Source of the DNA: Hydractinia symbiolongicarpus
Lineage: Eukaryota > Cnidaria > Hydrozoa > Anthoathecata > Hydractiniidae
Direction: 5' to 3'
DNA length: 64,000 nucleotides
NCBI RefSeq assembly: GCF_029227915.1
Contig: NC_079885.1
Span: forward strand, 3,596,001-3,660,000
Each line of letters starts with the position of its first letter. The stretch's first letter is position 1. Of this stretch, positions 24,343-38,100 are shown one piece after another. The notes below the pieces were generated by a model. It was not told the origin of the DNA. It did no database searches and saw nothing but the letters and a program-made list of their open reading frames with translations. A program made the translations under genes and the position numbers.

Positions 24343-25858
24343 TAGCGCTTCATTGAATAATTTAGATAAATAAGTTATTTTTTACTGTGGGACCAATCCT
24401 AGCGGTTAGTTGGCGCTGGAAAAATCGAGACAGTTCCAAAAACTACATTTCATTAAGTTTCTAACAGTATCCGTCCGTTTGAGGTACAACGGTTGCGTCA
24501 CATATTTGTACCAACATATATTTTGCGATATGTTTCTGATATTACTAGGTTGCATGGCTTTTACCAGTGAAACGATTTACTGTGGGAATTAATTGAACTG
24601 ATTTTAGACTTTGACCTTATAAATGTGATAAATGAGACAATTGGACTCCAAGAAATAACATTCTTCTTAATTTGACATGATTGCTGGAACTCAGCATTTA
24701 CACTGGGCGCTGTGGTAGCGCTTCATTAAAAAATTTTGATAAATAAGTCATTTGTTACTGTGGGACCAATCCTAGCCATTAGTGCGCGCTGAAGAAATAG
24801 AGACAGTTTCAAAAACTACATTTCATTGAGTTTCTTACGGTATCCGTCCGTTTAAAGTACAACGGTTGCGTCACATATTCGTAGCAACATGTATTTAGCG
24901 ATATGTTTCTGATATTACTAGGTTGCATCGCTTTTAACAGTGAAACGATTGACTGTTGGACCTAATTGAAATGATTTTAGACTTTGACCTCATAAATGTG
25001 ATAAATGAGACAATTTGGCTGCAAGAAATAATATTCTTCTTAGTTTTACATGTTTGCTGAAACTCAGGGATTACACTGGGCGCTGTGGTAGCGTTTCAAT
25101 TAAAAATTTAGATAAATAAGTCATTTTTTACTGTGGGACCAATCCTAGCCGTTAGTGCGCGCTGAAGAAATAGAGACAGTTTCAAAAACTACATTCCATT
25201 GAGTTTCTAACGGTATCCGTCCGTTTGAAGTAGAACGGTTGCGTCACATATTCGTACCAACATGTATTTAGCGATATGTTTCTGATATTACTAGGTTGCA
25301 TCGCTTTTAACAGTGAAACGATTGACCGTGGGACCTAATTGAACTGATTTTAGACTTGACTTTATAAATGTGATAAATGAGACAATTGGGCTGCAAGAAA
25401 TAATATTCCTCTTAGTTTGACATGATTGCTGAAACTCAGCGATTACACTGGGCGCTGTGTTTGCGTTTCAATTGAAAATTTAGATCAATAAGTCATTTTT
25501 TACTGTGGGAACAATCCTAGCCATTAGTGCGTGCTGAAGAAATAGAGACAAATTCACAAACTAGATTTCATTGAGTTTCTAACGGTATCCGTCCGTTTGA
25601 AGTACAACGGTTGCGTCACATATTCGTACCAACATGTATTTAGCGATATGCTTCTGATATTACTAGGTTGCATCGCTTTTAACAGTGAAACGATTTACTG
25701 TGGGACCTAATTGAACTGATTTTAGACTTTGACCTCATAAATGTGATAAATGAGACAATTTGGCTGCAAAAAATAATATTTTTCTTAGTTTTACATGATT
25801 GCTGAAACTCAGGGATTACACTGGGCGCTGTGGTAGCGTTTCAATTAAAAATTTAGAT

Positions 25859-28095
25859 AAATAAGTCATTTTTTACTGTTTGACCAATCCTAGCCGTTAG
25901 TGCGCGCTGAAAAAATAGAGACAGTTTCAAAAACTACATTTCATTGAGTTTCTAACGGTATCCGTCCGTTTGAAGTACAACGGTTGCGTCACATATTCGT
26001 ACCAACATGTATTTAGCGATATGTTTCTGATATTACTAGGTTGCATCGCTTTTAACAGTGAAACGATTGACTGTGGAACATAATTAAACTGATTTTGGAC
26101 TTTGACCTCATAAATGTCATAAATGAGACAATTTCGCTGCAAGATATAATATTCTCCTTAGTTTTACATGATTGCTGAAACTCAGGGATTACACTGGGCG
26201 CTGTGGTAGCGTTTCAATTAAAAATTTAGATAAATAAGTCATTTTTTACTGTGGGTCCAATCCTAGCGGTTAGTTCGCGCTGGAAAAATAGAGACAGTTT
26301 CAAAAATTACATTTCATTAAGTTTCTAACAGTATCCGTCCGTTTGAGGTACAACGGTTGCGTCACATATTTGTACCAACATATATTTTGCGATATGTTTC
26401 TGATATTACTAGGTTGCATCGCTTTTAACAGTGAAACGAGTTAGTGTGGGAATAAATTGAACTGATTTTCGACTTTGACCTTATAAATGTGATAAATGAG
26501 ACAATTGGACTCCAAGAAATAACATTCTTCTTAATTTGACATGATTGCTGAAACTCAGCATTTACACTGGGCGCTGTGGTAGCGCTTCATTAAAAAATTT
26601 TGATAAATAAGTCATTTTTTACTGTGGGACCAATCCTAGCCATTATTGCGCGCTGAAGAAATAGAGACAGTTTCAAAAACTACATTTCATTGAGTTTCTA
26701 ACGGTATCCGTCCGTTTGAAGTACAACGGTTGCGTCACATATTCGTACCAACATGTATTTAGCGATATGTTTCTGATATTACTAGGTTTCATCGCTTTTA
26801 ACAGTGAAACGATTGACTGTGGGACCTAATTGAACTGATTTTAGACTTTGACCTCATAAATGTGATAAATGAGACAATTTGGCTGCAAGAAATAATATTC
26901 TTCTTAGCTTTACATGATTGCTGAAACTCAGGGATTACACTGGGCGCTGTGGTAGCGTTTCAATTAAAAATTTAGATAAATAAGTCATTTTTTACTGTGG
27001 GACCAATCCTAGCCGTTAGTGCGCGCTGAAGAAATAGAGACAGTTTCAAAATCTACAATTCAGTGAGTTTCTAACGGTATCCGTCCGTTTGAAGTAAAAC
27101 GGTTGCGTCACATATTCGTACCGACATGTATTTAGCGATATGTTTCTGATAATACCAGGTTGCATCGTTTTTAACAGTGAAACAATTGACTGCGGGACCT
27201 AATTGAACTGATTTTAGACTTTGACTTTATAAATGTGATAAATGAGACCATTGGACTCCAATAAATAACATTCTTCTTAATTTGACATGATTGCTGAAAC
27301 TCAGCATTTACACTGGTCGCTGTGGTAGCGCTTCATTAAAAATTTTTGATAAATAAGTCATTTTTTACTGTAGGACCAATACTAGCCATTAGTGCGCGCT
27401 GAAGAAATAAAGACAGTATCAAAAACTACATTTCATTGAGTTTCTAATAGTTCCGCCCGTTTGAGGTACAACGGTTGCGTCACATATTCGTACCAACATG
27501 TATTTAGCGATATGTTTCTGATATTACTAGGTTGCATCGCTTTTAACAGTGAAACAATTGTCTGTGGGACCTAATTGAACTGATTTTAGACTTTCACCTT
27601 ATAAATGTGATAAATGAGACAATTGGGCTGCAAGAAATAATATTCTTCTTAGCTTTACATGATTGCTGAAACTCAGGGATTACACTGGGTGCTGTGGTAG
27701 CGTTTCAATTAAAAATTTAGATAAATAAGTCATTTTTTACTGTGGGACCAATCCTAGCCGTTAGTGCGCGCTGAAGAAATAGAGAAATTTTCAAAACCTA
27801 CATTTCATTGAGTTTCTAACGGTATCCGTCCGTTTGAAGTAAAACGGTTGCGTCACATATTCGTACCGACATGTATTTAGCGATATGTTTCTGATAATAC
27901 CAGGTTGCATCGTTTTTAACAGTGAAACAATTGACTGCGGGACCTAATTGAACTGATTTTAGACTTTGACTTTATAAATGTGATAAATGAGACAATTGGA
28001 CTTCAAGAAATAACATTCTTCTTAATTTGACATGATTGCTGGAACTCAGCAATTACACTGGGTGCTGTGATAGCGCTTCATTAAAAAATTTTGAT
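25859..28095 (+). repeat. Six-monomer unit, copy B1 (2237 bp)
   Basis: Copy of 7,485-9,721 (offset 18,374), tandem with 28,096 onward. The variant ggaacataattaaact recurs 2237 bp downstream. Scattered differences are seen, for example ctgtaggaccaatacta at ~27,370. Confidence 0.88.
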
Positions 28096-29959
28096 AAATA
28101 AGTCATTTTTTACTGTTTGACCAATCCTAGCCGTTAGTGCGCGCTGAAGAAATAGAGACAGTTTCAAAAACTACATTTCATTGAGTTTCTAACGGTATCC
28201 GTCCGTTTGAAGTACAACGGTTGCGTCACATATTCGTACCAACATGTATTTAGCGATATGTTTCTGATATTACTAGGTTGCATCGCTTTTAACAGTGAAA
28301 CGATTGACTGTGGAACATAATTAAACTGATTTTGGACTTTGACCTCATAAATGTCATAAATGAGACAATTTCGCTGCAAGAAATAATATTCTCCTTAGTT
28401 TTACATGATTGCTGAAACTCAGGGATTACACTGGGCGCTGTGGTAGCGTTTCAATTAAAAATTTAGATAAATAAGTCATTTTTTACTGTGGGTCCAATCC
28501 TAGCGGTTAGTTCGCGCTGGAAAAATAGAGACAGTTTCAAAAATTACATTTCATTAAGTTTCTAACAGTATCCGTCCGTTTGAGGTACAACGGTTGCGTC
28601 ACATATTTGTACCAACATATATTTTGCAATATGTTTCTGATATTACTAGGTTGCATCGCTTTTAACAGTGAAACAAGTTAGTGTGGGAATAAATTGAACT
28701 GATTTTCGACTTTGACCTTATAAATGTGATAAATGAGACAATTGGACTCCAAGAAATAACATTCTTCTTAATTTGACATGATTGCTGAAACTCAGCATTT
28801 ACACTGGGCGCTGTGGTAGCGCTTCATTAAAAAGTTTTGATAAATAAGTCATTTTTTACTGTGGGACCAATCCTAGCCATTAGTGCGCGCTGAAGAAATA
28901 GAGACAGTTTCAAAAACTACATTTCATTGAGTTTCTAACGGTATCCGTCCGTTTGAAGTACAACGGTTGCGTCACATATTCGTACCAACATGTATTTAGC
29001 GATATGTTTCTGATATTACCAGGTTGCATCGTTTTTAACAGTGAAACAATTGACTGCGGGACCTAATTGAACTGATTTTAGACTTTGACTTTATAAATGT
29101 GATAAATGAGACCATTGGACTCCAATAAATAACATTCTTCTTAATTTGACATGATTGCTGAAACTCAGCATTTACACTGGTCGCTGTGGTAGCGCTTCAT
29201 TAAAAATTTTTGATAAATAAGTCATTTTTTACTGTGGGACCAATCCTAGCCATTAGTGCGCGCTGAAGAAATAGAGACAGTATCAAAAACTACATTTCAT
29301 TGAGTTTCTAATAGTTCCGCCCGTTTGAGGTACAACGGTTGCGTCACATATTCGTACCAACATGTATTTAGCGATATGTTTCTGATATTACTAGGTTGCA
29401 TCGCTTTTAACAGTGAAACAATTGTCTGTGGGACCTAATTGAACTGATTTTAGACTTTCACCTTATAAATGTGATAAATGAGACAATTGGGCTGCAAGAA
29501 ATAATATTCTTCTTAGCTTTACATGATTGCTGAAACTCAGGGATTACACTGGGCGCTGTGGTAGCGTTTCAATTAAAAATTTAGATAAATAAGTCATTTT
29601 TTACTGTGGGACCAATCCTAGCCGTTAGTGCGCGCTGAAAAAATAGAGAAATTTTCAAAACCTACATTTCATTGAGTTTCTAACGGTATCCGTCCGTTTG
29701 AAGTAAAACGGTTGCGTCACATATTCGTACCGACATGTATTTAGCGATATGTTTCTGATAATACCAGGTTGCATCGTTTTTAACAGTGAAACAATTGACT
29801 GCGGGACCTAATTGAACTGATTTTAGACTTTGACTTTATAAATGTGATAAATGAGACAATTGGACTTCAAGAAATAACATTCTTCTTAATTTGACATGAT
29901 TGCTGGAACTCAGCAATTACACTGGGCGCTGTGGTAGCGCTTCATTAAAAAATTTGGAT
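28096..29959 (+). repeat. Six-monomer unit, copy B2, short by one monomer
   Basis: Corresponds to 9,722-11,958 but contains five monomers. The monomer with landmark at 28,978 is a hybrid: it matches copy A at 10,604 up to ctgatatta and copy A at 10,977 from ccaggttgcatcg. A clean one-monomer deletion therefore occurred within about 29,012-29,020. Confidence 0.9.
29010..29022 (+). other. Hybrid-monomer junction (one-monomer deletion)
   Basis: Left of this point the sequence has gtaccaacatg, as at 10,604. Right of it come accaggttgcatcgtttt, as at 10,977. The register is preserved, as expected for unequal exchange between adjacent monomers. Confidence 0.85.
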
Positions 29960-32530
29960 AAATAAGTCATTTTTTACTGTGGGACCAATCCTAGCCATTA
30001 ATGCGCGCTGAAGAAATAGAGACAGTTTCCCAAATTTTATTTCATTGACTTTCTAACGGTATCAATCCGTTTGAGTTACAAAGGTTCCGTCACATACTCG
30101 TACCAAAATGTGTTCAGCGATATTTTTCTGACATTACTAGGTTGCATGGCTTTTAACAGTGAAACGATTGACTGTGGGACATAATTGAACTGATTTTAGA
30201 CTTTGACTTTATGAATGTGATAAATGAGACAATTTGGCTGCAAGAAATAATATTCCTCTTAGTTTGACATGATTGCTGAAACTCAGCGATTACACTGGGC
30301 GCTGTGGTAGCGTTTCAATTAAAAATTTAGATAAATAAGTCATTTTTTACTGTGGGACCAATCTTAGCGGTTAGTTCGCGCTGGAAAAATAGACACAGTT
30401 CCAAAAACTACATTTCATTAAGTTTCTAACAGTATCCGTCCGTTTGAGGTACAACGGTTGCGTCACATATTTGTACCAACATATATTTTGCGATATGCTT
30501 CTAATATTACTAGGTTGCATCGCTATTAACAGTGAAACGATTTACTGTGGGAATAAATTGAACTGATTTTGGACTTTTACCTTATATATGTAATGAATGA
30601 CACAATTGGACTGCAAGCAATATCATTTTTGTTAATTTGACATGATTGCCGGAACTCAGCGATTACACTGGGCGCTGTGGTAGCTCTTTATCAAAAGGTT
30701 TAGATAAAAAAGTGATTTTGTGCTGTTGGAACAATCGAAGCCGTTAGTGCGAGTTTTAAAAAAGAGACAGTTTCAAAAACTACATTTCATTGAGTTTCTA
30801 ACGGTATCCGTCCGTTTGAAGTACAACGGTTACGTCACATATTCGTACCAACATGTATTTAGCGATATGTTTCTGATATTACTAGGTTGCATCGCTTTTA
30901 ACAGTGAAACGATTGACTGTGGGACTTAATCGAACTGATTTTAGACTTTGACCTTATAAATGTGATAAATGAGACCATTGGACTCCAATAAATAACATTC
31001 TTCTTAATTTGACATGATTCCTGAATCTCAGCAATTACACTGGGCGCTGTGGTAGCGCTTCATTAAAAAGTTTAGATAAATAAGTCATTTTTTACTCTGG
31101 GACCAATCCTAGCCGTTAGTGCGCGCTGAAGAAATAGAAACAGTTTCAAAAACTACATTTCATTGAGTTTCTAACGGCATCCGTCCGTTTGAAGTACAAC
31201 GGTTGCGTCACATATTTCTACCAACATATATTCTGCGATATGTTTCTGACATTACTAGGTTGCATCGCTTTAACAGTGAAACGATTGACTGTGGGCTTTA
31301 ATTGAACTGATTTTAGACTTTTACCCTATATATGGGATAAATGACACAATTGGACTGCAAGCAATATCATTCTTCCTAATTTGACATGATTGCCGGAACT
31401 CAGCAATTACACTGGACGCTGCGGTAGCTCTTATTAAAAGATTTAGATAAATAAGTGATTCTGTACTGTTGGACTAATCGTAGCCGTTAGTGCGCACTGA
31501 AAAAAAGAGACAGTTTCAAAAATTATATTTCATTGACTTTCTAACGGTACCAGCCCGTTTGAGTTACAACGGTTCCGTCACATACTCGTACCAAAATGTA
31601 TTCAGCAACATATTTCTGACATTACTAGGTTGCATGGCTTTTAACAGTGAAACGATTGACTGTGGGACTTAATTGTGCTGATTTTAGACTTTGACTTTAT
31701 AAATGTGATAAATGAGACAATTAAGCTGCAAGAAATAACATTCTTCTCAGTTTTACATGATAGCTGCAACTCAGGGATTACACTGGGCGCTGTGGTAGCG
31801 TTTCAAATAAAAATTTAGATAAATAAGTTATTTTTTGCTGTGGGACCAATCCTAGCCGTCAGTGCGCGTTGAAGAAATAGAGACAGTTTTAAAAACTACA
31901 TTTCATTGAGTTTCTAACAGTTCCGCCCGTTTGAGGTACAACGGTTGCGTCACATATCGTACCAACATGTATTTAGCGATATGTTTCTGATATTACTAGG
32001 CTGCATCGCTCTTAACAGTGAAACAATTGACTGTGTGACCTAATTGAACTGATTTTAGACTTTCACCTTATAAATGTGATAAATGAGACAATTGGGCTGC
32101 AAGAAATAATATTCTTCTCAATTTTACATGATTGCTGAAACTCAGGGAATACACTGGGCGCTGTGGTAGCGTTTCAATTAAAAATTTAGATAAATAAGTC
32201 ATTTTTTACTGTGGGACCAATCCTAGCGGTTAGTTCGCGCTGGAAAAATAGAGACAGTTTCAAAAATTACATTTCATTAAGTTTCTAACAGTATCCGTCC
32301 GTTTGACGTACAACGGTTGCGTCACATATTTGTACCAACATATATTTTGCGATATGTTTCTGATATTACTAGGTTGCATCGCTTTTAACAGTGAAACGAG
32401 TTAGTGTGGGAATAAATTGAACTGATTTTCGACTTTGACCTTATAAATGTGATAAATGAGACAATTGGACTCCAAGAAATAACATTCTTCTTAATTTGAC
32501 ATGATTGCTGAAACTCAGCATTTACACTGG

Positions 32531-33990
32531 TCGCTGTGGTAGCGCTTCATTAAAAATTTTTGATAAATAAGTCATTTTTTACTGTGGGACCAATCCTAGC
32601 CATTAGTGCGCGCTGAAGAAATAGAGACAGTATCAAAAACTACATTTCATTGAGTTTCTAATAGTTCCGCCCGTTTGAGGTACAACGGTTGCGTCACATA
32701 TTCGTACCAACATGTATTTAGCGATATGTTTCTGATATTACTAGGTTGCATCGCTTTTAACAGTGAAACAATTGTCTGTGGGACCTAATTGAACTGATTT
32801 TAGACTTTCAGCTTATAAATGTGATAAATGAGACAATTGGGCTGCAAGAAATAATATTCTTCTTAGCTTTACATGATTGCTGAAACTCAGGGATTACACT
32901 GGGCGCTGTGGTAGCGTTTCAATTAAAAATTTAGATAAATAAGTCATTTTTTACTGTGGGACCAATCCTAGCCGTTAGTGCGCGCTGAAGAAATAGAGAA
33001 ATTTTCAAAACCTACATTTCATTGAGTTTCTAACGGTATCCGTCCGTTTGAAGTAAAACGGTTGCGTCACATATTCGTACCGACATGTATTTAGCGATAT
33101 GTTTCTGATAATACCAGGTTGCATCGTTTTTAACAGTGAAACAATTGACTGCGGGACCTAATTGATCTGATTTTAGACTTTGACTTTATAAATGTGATAA
33201 ATGAGACAATTGGACTCCAAGAAATAACATTCTTCTTAATTTTACATGATTGCTGGAGCTCAGCAATTACACTGGGCGCTGTGGTAGCGCTTCATTAAAA
33301 AATTTTGATAAATAAGTCATTTTTTACTGTGGGACCAATCCTAGCCATTAATGCGCGCTGAAGAAATAGAGACAGTTTCCCAAATTTTATTTCATTGACT
33401 TTCTAACGGTATCAATCCGTTTGAGTTACAACGGTTCCGTCACATACTCGTACCAAAATGTGTTCAGCGATATTTTTCTGACATTACTAGGTTGCATGGC
33501 TTTTAACAGTGAAACGATTGACTGTGGGACATAATTGAACTGATTTTAGACTTTGACTTTATGAATTTGATAAATGAGACAATTTGGCTGCAAGAAATAA
33601 TATTCCTCTTAGTTTGACATGATTGCTGAAACTCAGCGATTACACTGGGCGCTGTGGTAGCGTTTCAATTAAAAATTTAGATAAATAAGTCATTTTTTAC
33701 TGCGGGACCAATCCTAGCGGTTAGTTCGCGCTGGAAAAATAGACACAGTTCCAAAAACTACATTTCATTAAGTTTCTAACAGTGAGGTACAACGGTTGCG
33801 TCACATATTTGTACCAACATATATTTTGCGATATGCTTCTAATATTACTAGGTTGCATCGCTATTAACAGTGAAACGATTTACTGTGGGAATAAATTGAA
33901 CTGATTTTGGACTTTTACCTTATATATGTAATGAATGACACAATTGGACTGCAAGCAATATCATTTTTGTTAATTTGACATGATTGCCGG
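32531..33990 (+). repeat. Block copied from ~20,497-21,956 (offset 12,034 bp)
   Basis: Shares the rare cctaattgatctgat variant (33,157 and 21,123), ggagctcagc and tttcccaaatttta at a constant 12,034 bp. The offset shifts by 12 after a small deletion at ~33,784. Near 33,990-34,010 it switches to the 13.03/31.03-kb monomer type. Confidence 0.85.
33780..33788 (+). other. 12-bp deletion junction
   Basis: The sequence ctaacagtgaggtac lacks the usual atccgtccgttt. The landmark interval 33,446-33,807 is 361 bp. The deletion removes the middle ccgtt pentamer of the aacgg/ccgtt cluster in this monomer. Confidence 0.88.
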
Positions 33991-33999
33991 AACTCAGCA

Positions 34000-35145
34000 A
34001 TTACACTGGGCGCTGTGGTAGCGCTTCATTAAAAAGTTTAGATAAATAAGTCATTTTTTACTCTGGGACCAATCCTAGCCGTTAGTGCGCGCTGAAGAAA
34101 TAGAAACAGTTTCAAAAACTACATTTCATTGAGTTTCTAACGGAATCCGTCCGTTTGAAGTACAACGGTTGCGTCACATATTTCTACCAACATATATTCT
34201 GCGATATGTTTCTGACATTACTAGGTTGCATCGCTTTAACAGTGAAACGATTGACTGTGGGCTTTAATTGAACTGATTTTAGACTTTTACCCTATATATG
34301 GGATAAATGACACAATTGGACTGCAAGCAATATCATTCTTCCTAATTTGACATGATTGCCGGAACTCAGCAATTACACTGGACGCTGCGGTAGCTCTTAT
34401 TAAAAGATTTAGATAAATAAGTGATTCTGTACTGTTGGACTAATCGTAGCCGTTAGTGCGCGCTGAAAAAAAGAGACAGTTTCAAAAATTATATTTCATT
34501 GACTTTCTAACGGTACCAGCCCGTTTGAGTTACAACGGTTCCGTCACATACTCGTACCAAAATGTATTCAGCAACATATTTCTGACATTACTAGGTTGCA
34601 TGGCTTTTAACAGTGAAACGATTGACTGTGGGACTTAATTGTGCTGATTTTAGACTTTGACTTTATAAATGTGATAAATGAGACAATTAAGCTGCAAGAA
34701 ATAACATTCTTCTCAGTTTTACATGATAGCTGCAACTCAGGGATTACACTGGGCGCTGTGGTAGCGTTTCAAATAAAAATTTAGATAAATAAGTTATTTT
34801 TTGCTGTGGGACCAATCCTAGCCGTCAGTGCGCGCTGAAGAAATAGAGACAGTTTTAAAAACTACATTTCATTGAGTTTCTAACAGTTCCGCCCGTTTGA
34901 GGTACAACGGTTGCGTCACATATTCGTACCAACATGTATTTAGCGATATGTTTCTGATATTACTAGGCTGCATCGCTCTTAACAGTGAAACAATTGACTG
35001 TGTGACCTAATTGAACTGATTTTAGACTTTCACCTTATAAATGTGATAAATGAGACAATTGGGCTGCAAGAAATAATATTCTTCTCAGTTTTACATGATT
35101 GCTGAAACTCAGGGAATACACTGGGCGCTGTGGTAGCGTTTCAAA
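34000..35145 (+). repeat. ~1.15-kb block copied from 31,034-32,179
   Basis: Constant offset of 2966 bp to the upstream copy, sharing actctgggacc, the gggctttaattg variant, tatatgggataaatg and the 370-bp ccaaaatgtattcag monomer. The match ends near 35,145, where caaataaaaattt replaces caattaaaaattt. Confidence 0.85.
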
Positions 35146-35149
35146 TAAA

Positions 35150-38100
35150 AATTTAGATAAATTGGTCATTTTTTACTGTGGGACCTATCCTAGCCGTTAG
35201 TGCGCGCTGAAGAAATAGAGACAGTTTCAAAAACTACATTTCATTGAGTTTCTAACGGTATCCGTCCGTTTGAGGTGCAACGGTTGCGTCACATATTCGT
35301 ACCAACATGTATTTAGCGATATGTTTCTGACATTACTAGGTTGCATCGCTTTTAACAGTGAAACAATTGACTGTGGGACCTAATTGAACTGATTTTAGAC
35401 TTTGACCTTATAAATGTGATAAATGAGACAATTGGACTCCAAGAAATAACATTCTTCTTAATTTGACATGATTGCTGGAACTCAGCAATTACACTGGGCG
35501 CTGTGATCGCTTTTAACAGTGAAACAATTGACTGTGGAACCTAATTGAACTAATATTAGACTTTGACCTTATAAATGTGATAAATAAGACAATTGGACTC
35601 CAAGAATTAACATTCTTCTTAATTTGACATGATAGCTGGAACTCAGCAATTACACTGGGCGCTGTGGTAGCGCTTCATTGAATAATTTAGATAAATAAGT
35701 TATTTTTTACTGTGGGACCAATCCGAGCGGTTAGTTCGCGCTGGAAAAATAGAGACAGTTCCAAAAACTACATTTCATTACGTTTCTAACAGTATCCGTC
35801 CGTTTGAGGTACAACGGTTGCGTCACATATTTGTACCAACATTTATTTTGCGATATGTTTCTGATATTACTAGGTTGCATCGCTTTTAACAGTGAAACGA
35901 TTTACTGTGGGAATTAATTGAACTGATTTTAGACTTTCACCTTATAAATGTAATAAATAAGACAATTGGACTCCAAGAAATAACATTCTTCTTAATTTGA
36001 CATGATTGCTGGAACTCAGCGATTACACTGGGCTCTGTGTTTGCGTTTCAATTAAAAATTTAGATCAATAATTCATTCTTTACTGTGGGACCAATCCTAG
36101 CCATTAGTGCGCGCTGAAGAAATAGAGACAATTTCAAAAACTACATTTCATTGAGTTTCTAACGGTATCCGTCCGTTTGAAGTACAACGGTGGCGTCACA
36201 TATTCGTTCCAACATGTATTTAGCGATATGTTTCTGATATTACTAGGTTGCATCGCTTTTAACAGTGAAACGATTTACTGTGGGACCTGATTGAACTGAT
36301 TTTAGACTTTGACCTCATAAATGCGATAAATGAGACAATTTGGCTGCAAGAAATAATATTTTTCTTAGTTTTACATGATTGCTGAGACTCATGGATTACA
36401 CTGGGCGCTGTGGTAGCGTTTCAATTAAAAATTTAGATAAATAAGTCATTTTTTACTGTGGGACCAATCCTAGCCGTTAGTGCGCGCTGAAGAAATAGAC
36501 ACAGTTTCAAAAACTACATTTCATTGAGTTTCTAACAGTATCCGTCCGTTTAAAGTAAAACGGTTGCGTCACATATTCGTACCAACATGTATTTAGCGAT
36601 ATGTTTCTGATAATACTAGGTTGCATCGCTTTTAACATTGAAACAATTGACTGTGGAGCCTAATTGAACTGATTTTAGACTTTGACCTTATAAATGTGCT
36701 AAATAAGACAATTGGACTCCAAGAAATAACATTCTTCTTAATTTGACATGATTGCTGGAACTCAGCATTTACACTGGGCGCTGTGGTAGCGCTTCATTAA
36801 AAAATTTTGATTAATAAGTCATTTTTTACTGTGGGACCAATCCTAGCCATTAGTGCGCGCTGAAGAAATAGAGACAGTTTCAAAAACTACATTTCATTGA
36901 GTTTCTAACGGCATCCGTCCGTTTGAAGTACAACGGTTGCGTCACATATTCGTACCAACATGTATTTAGCGATATGTTTCTGATATTACTAGGTTGCATC
37001 GCTTTTAACAGTGAAACGATTGACTGTGGAACATAATTAAACTGATTTTGGACTTTGATCTCATAAATGTGATACATGAGACAATTTCGCTTCAAGAAAT
37101 AATATTCTTCTTAGTTTTACATGATTGCTGAAACTCAGGGATTACACTGGGCGCTGTGGTAGCGCTTCATTAAAAAATTTTGATAAATAATTCATTTTTT
37201 ACTGTGGGACCAATCCTAGCCATTAGTGCGCGCTGAAGAAATAGAGACAGTTTCAAAAACTACATTTCATTGAGTTTCTAACGGTATCCGTCCGTTTGAA
37301 GGAAAACGGTTGCGTCACATATTTGTACAGACATGTATTTAGTGATATGTTTCTGATAATACCAGGTTGCATCGCTTTTAATAGTGAAACAATTGACTGT
37401 GGGACCTAATTGAACTGATTTTAGACTTTGACTTTATAAATGTGATAAATAAGACAATTGGACTCCAAGAAATAACATTCTTCTTAATTTGACATGATTG
37501 CTGGAACTCAGCAATTACACTAGGCGCTGTGGTAGCGCTTCATTAAAAAATTTTGATATATAAGTCATTTTTTACTGTGGGACCAATCCTAGCCATTAGT
37601 GCGCGCTGAAGAAATAGAGACAGTTTCCCAAATTTTATTTCATTGACTTTCTAACGGTATCAATCCGTTTGAGTTACAACGGTTCCGTCACATACTCGTA
37701 CCAAAATGTGTTCAGCGATATTTTTCTGACATTACTAGGTTGCATGGCTTTTAACAGTGAAACGATTGACCGTGGGACTTAATTGAACTGATTTTAGACT
37801 TTGACTTTTTGAATGTGATAAATGAGACAATTTGGCTGCAAGAAATAATATTCGTCTTAGTTTGACATGATTGCTGAAACTCAGCGATTACACTGGGCGC
37901 TGTGGTAGCGTTTCAATTAAAAATTTTGATAAATAATTCATTTTTTACTGTGGGACCAATCCTAGCCATTAGTGCGCGCTGAAGAAATAGACACAGTTTC
38001 AAAAACTACATTTCATTGAGTTTCTAACGGTATTCGTCCGTTTGAAGTACAACGGTTGCGTCACATATTTGTACCAACATATATTTTGCGATATGCTTCT

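Larger units (their letters stand above)
24021..32530 (+). repeat. ~8.5-kb macro-duplication, copy B
   Basis: Second copy of ~5,650-14,530. It keeps the internal six-monomer tandem pair but lacks one 373-bp monomer at ~29,018. The match ends abruptly at 32,530: the next base reads tcgctgtgg where copy A reads gcgctgtgg, and the sequence continues as in the 20,497 region. Confidence 0.9.
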
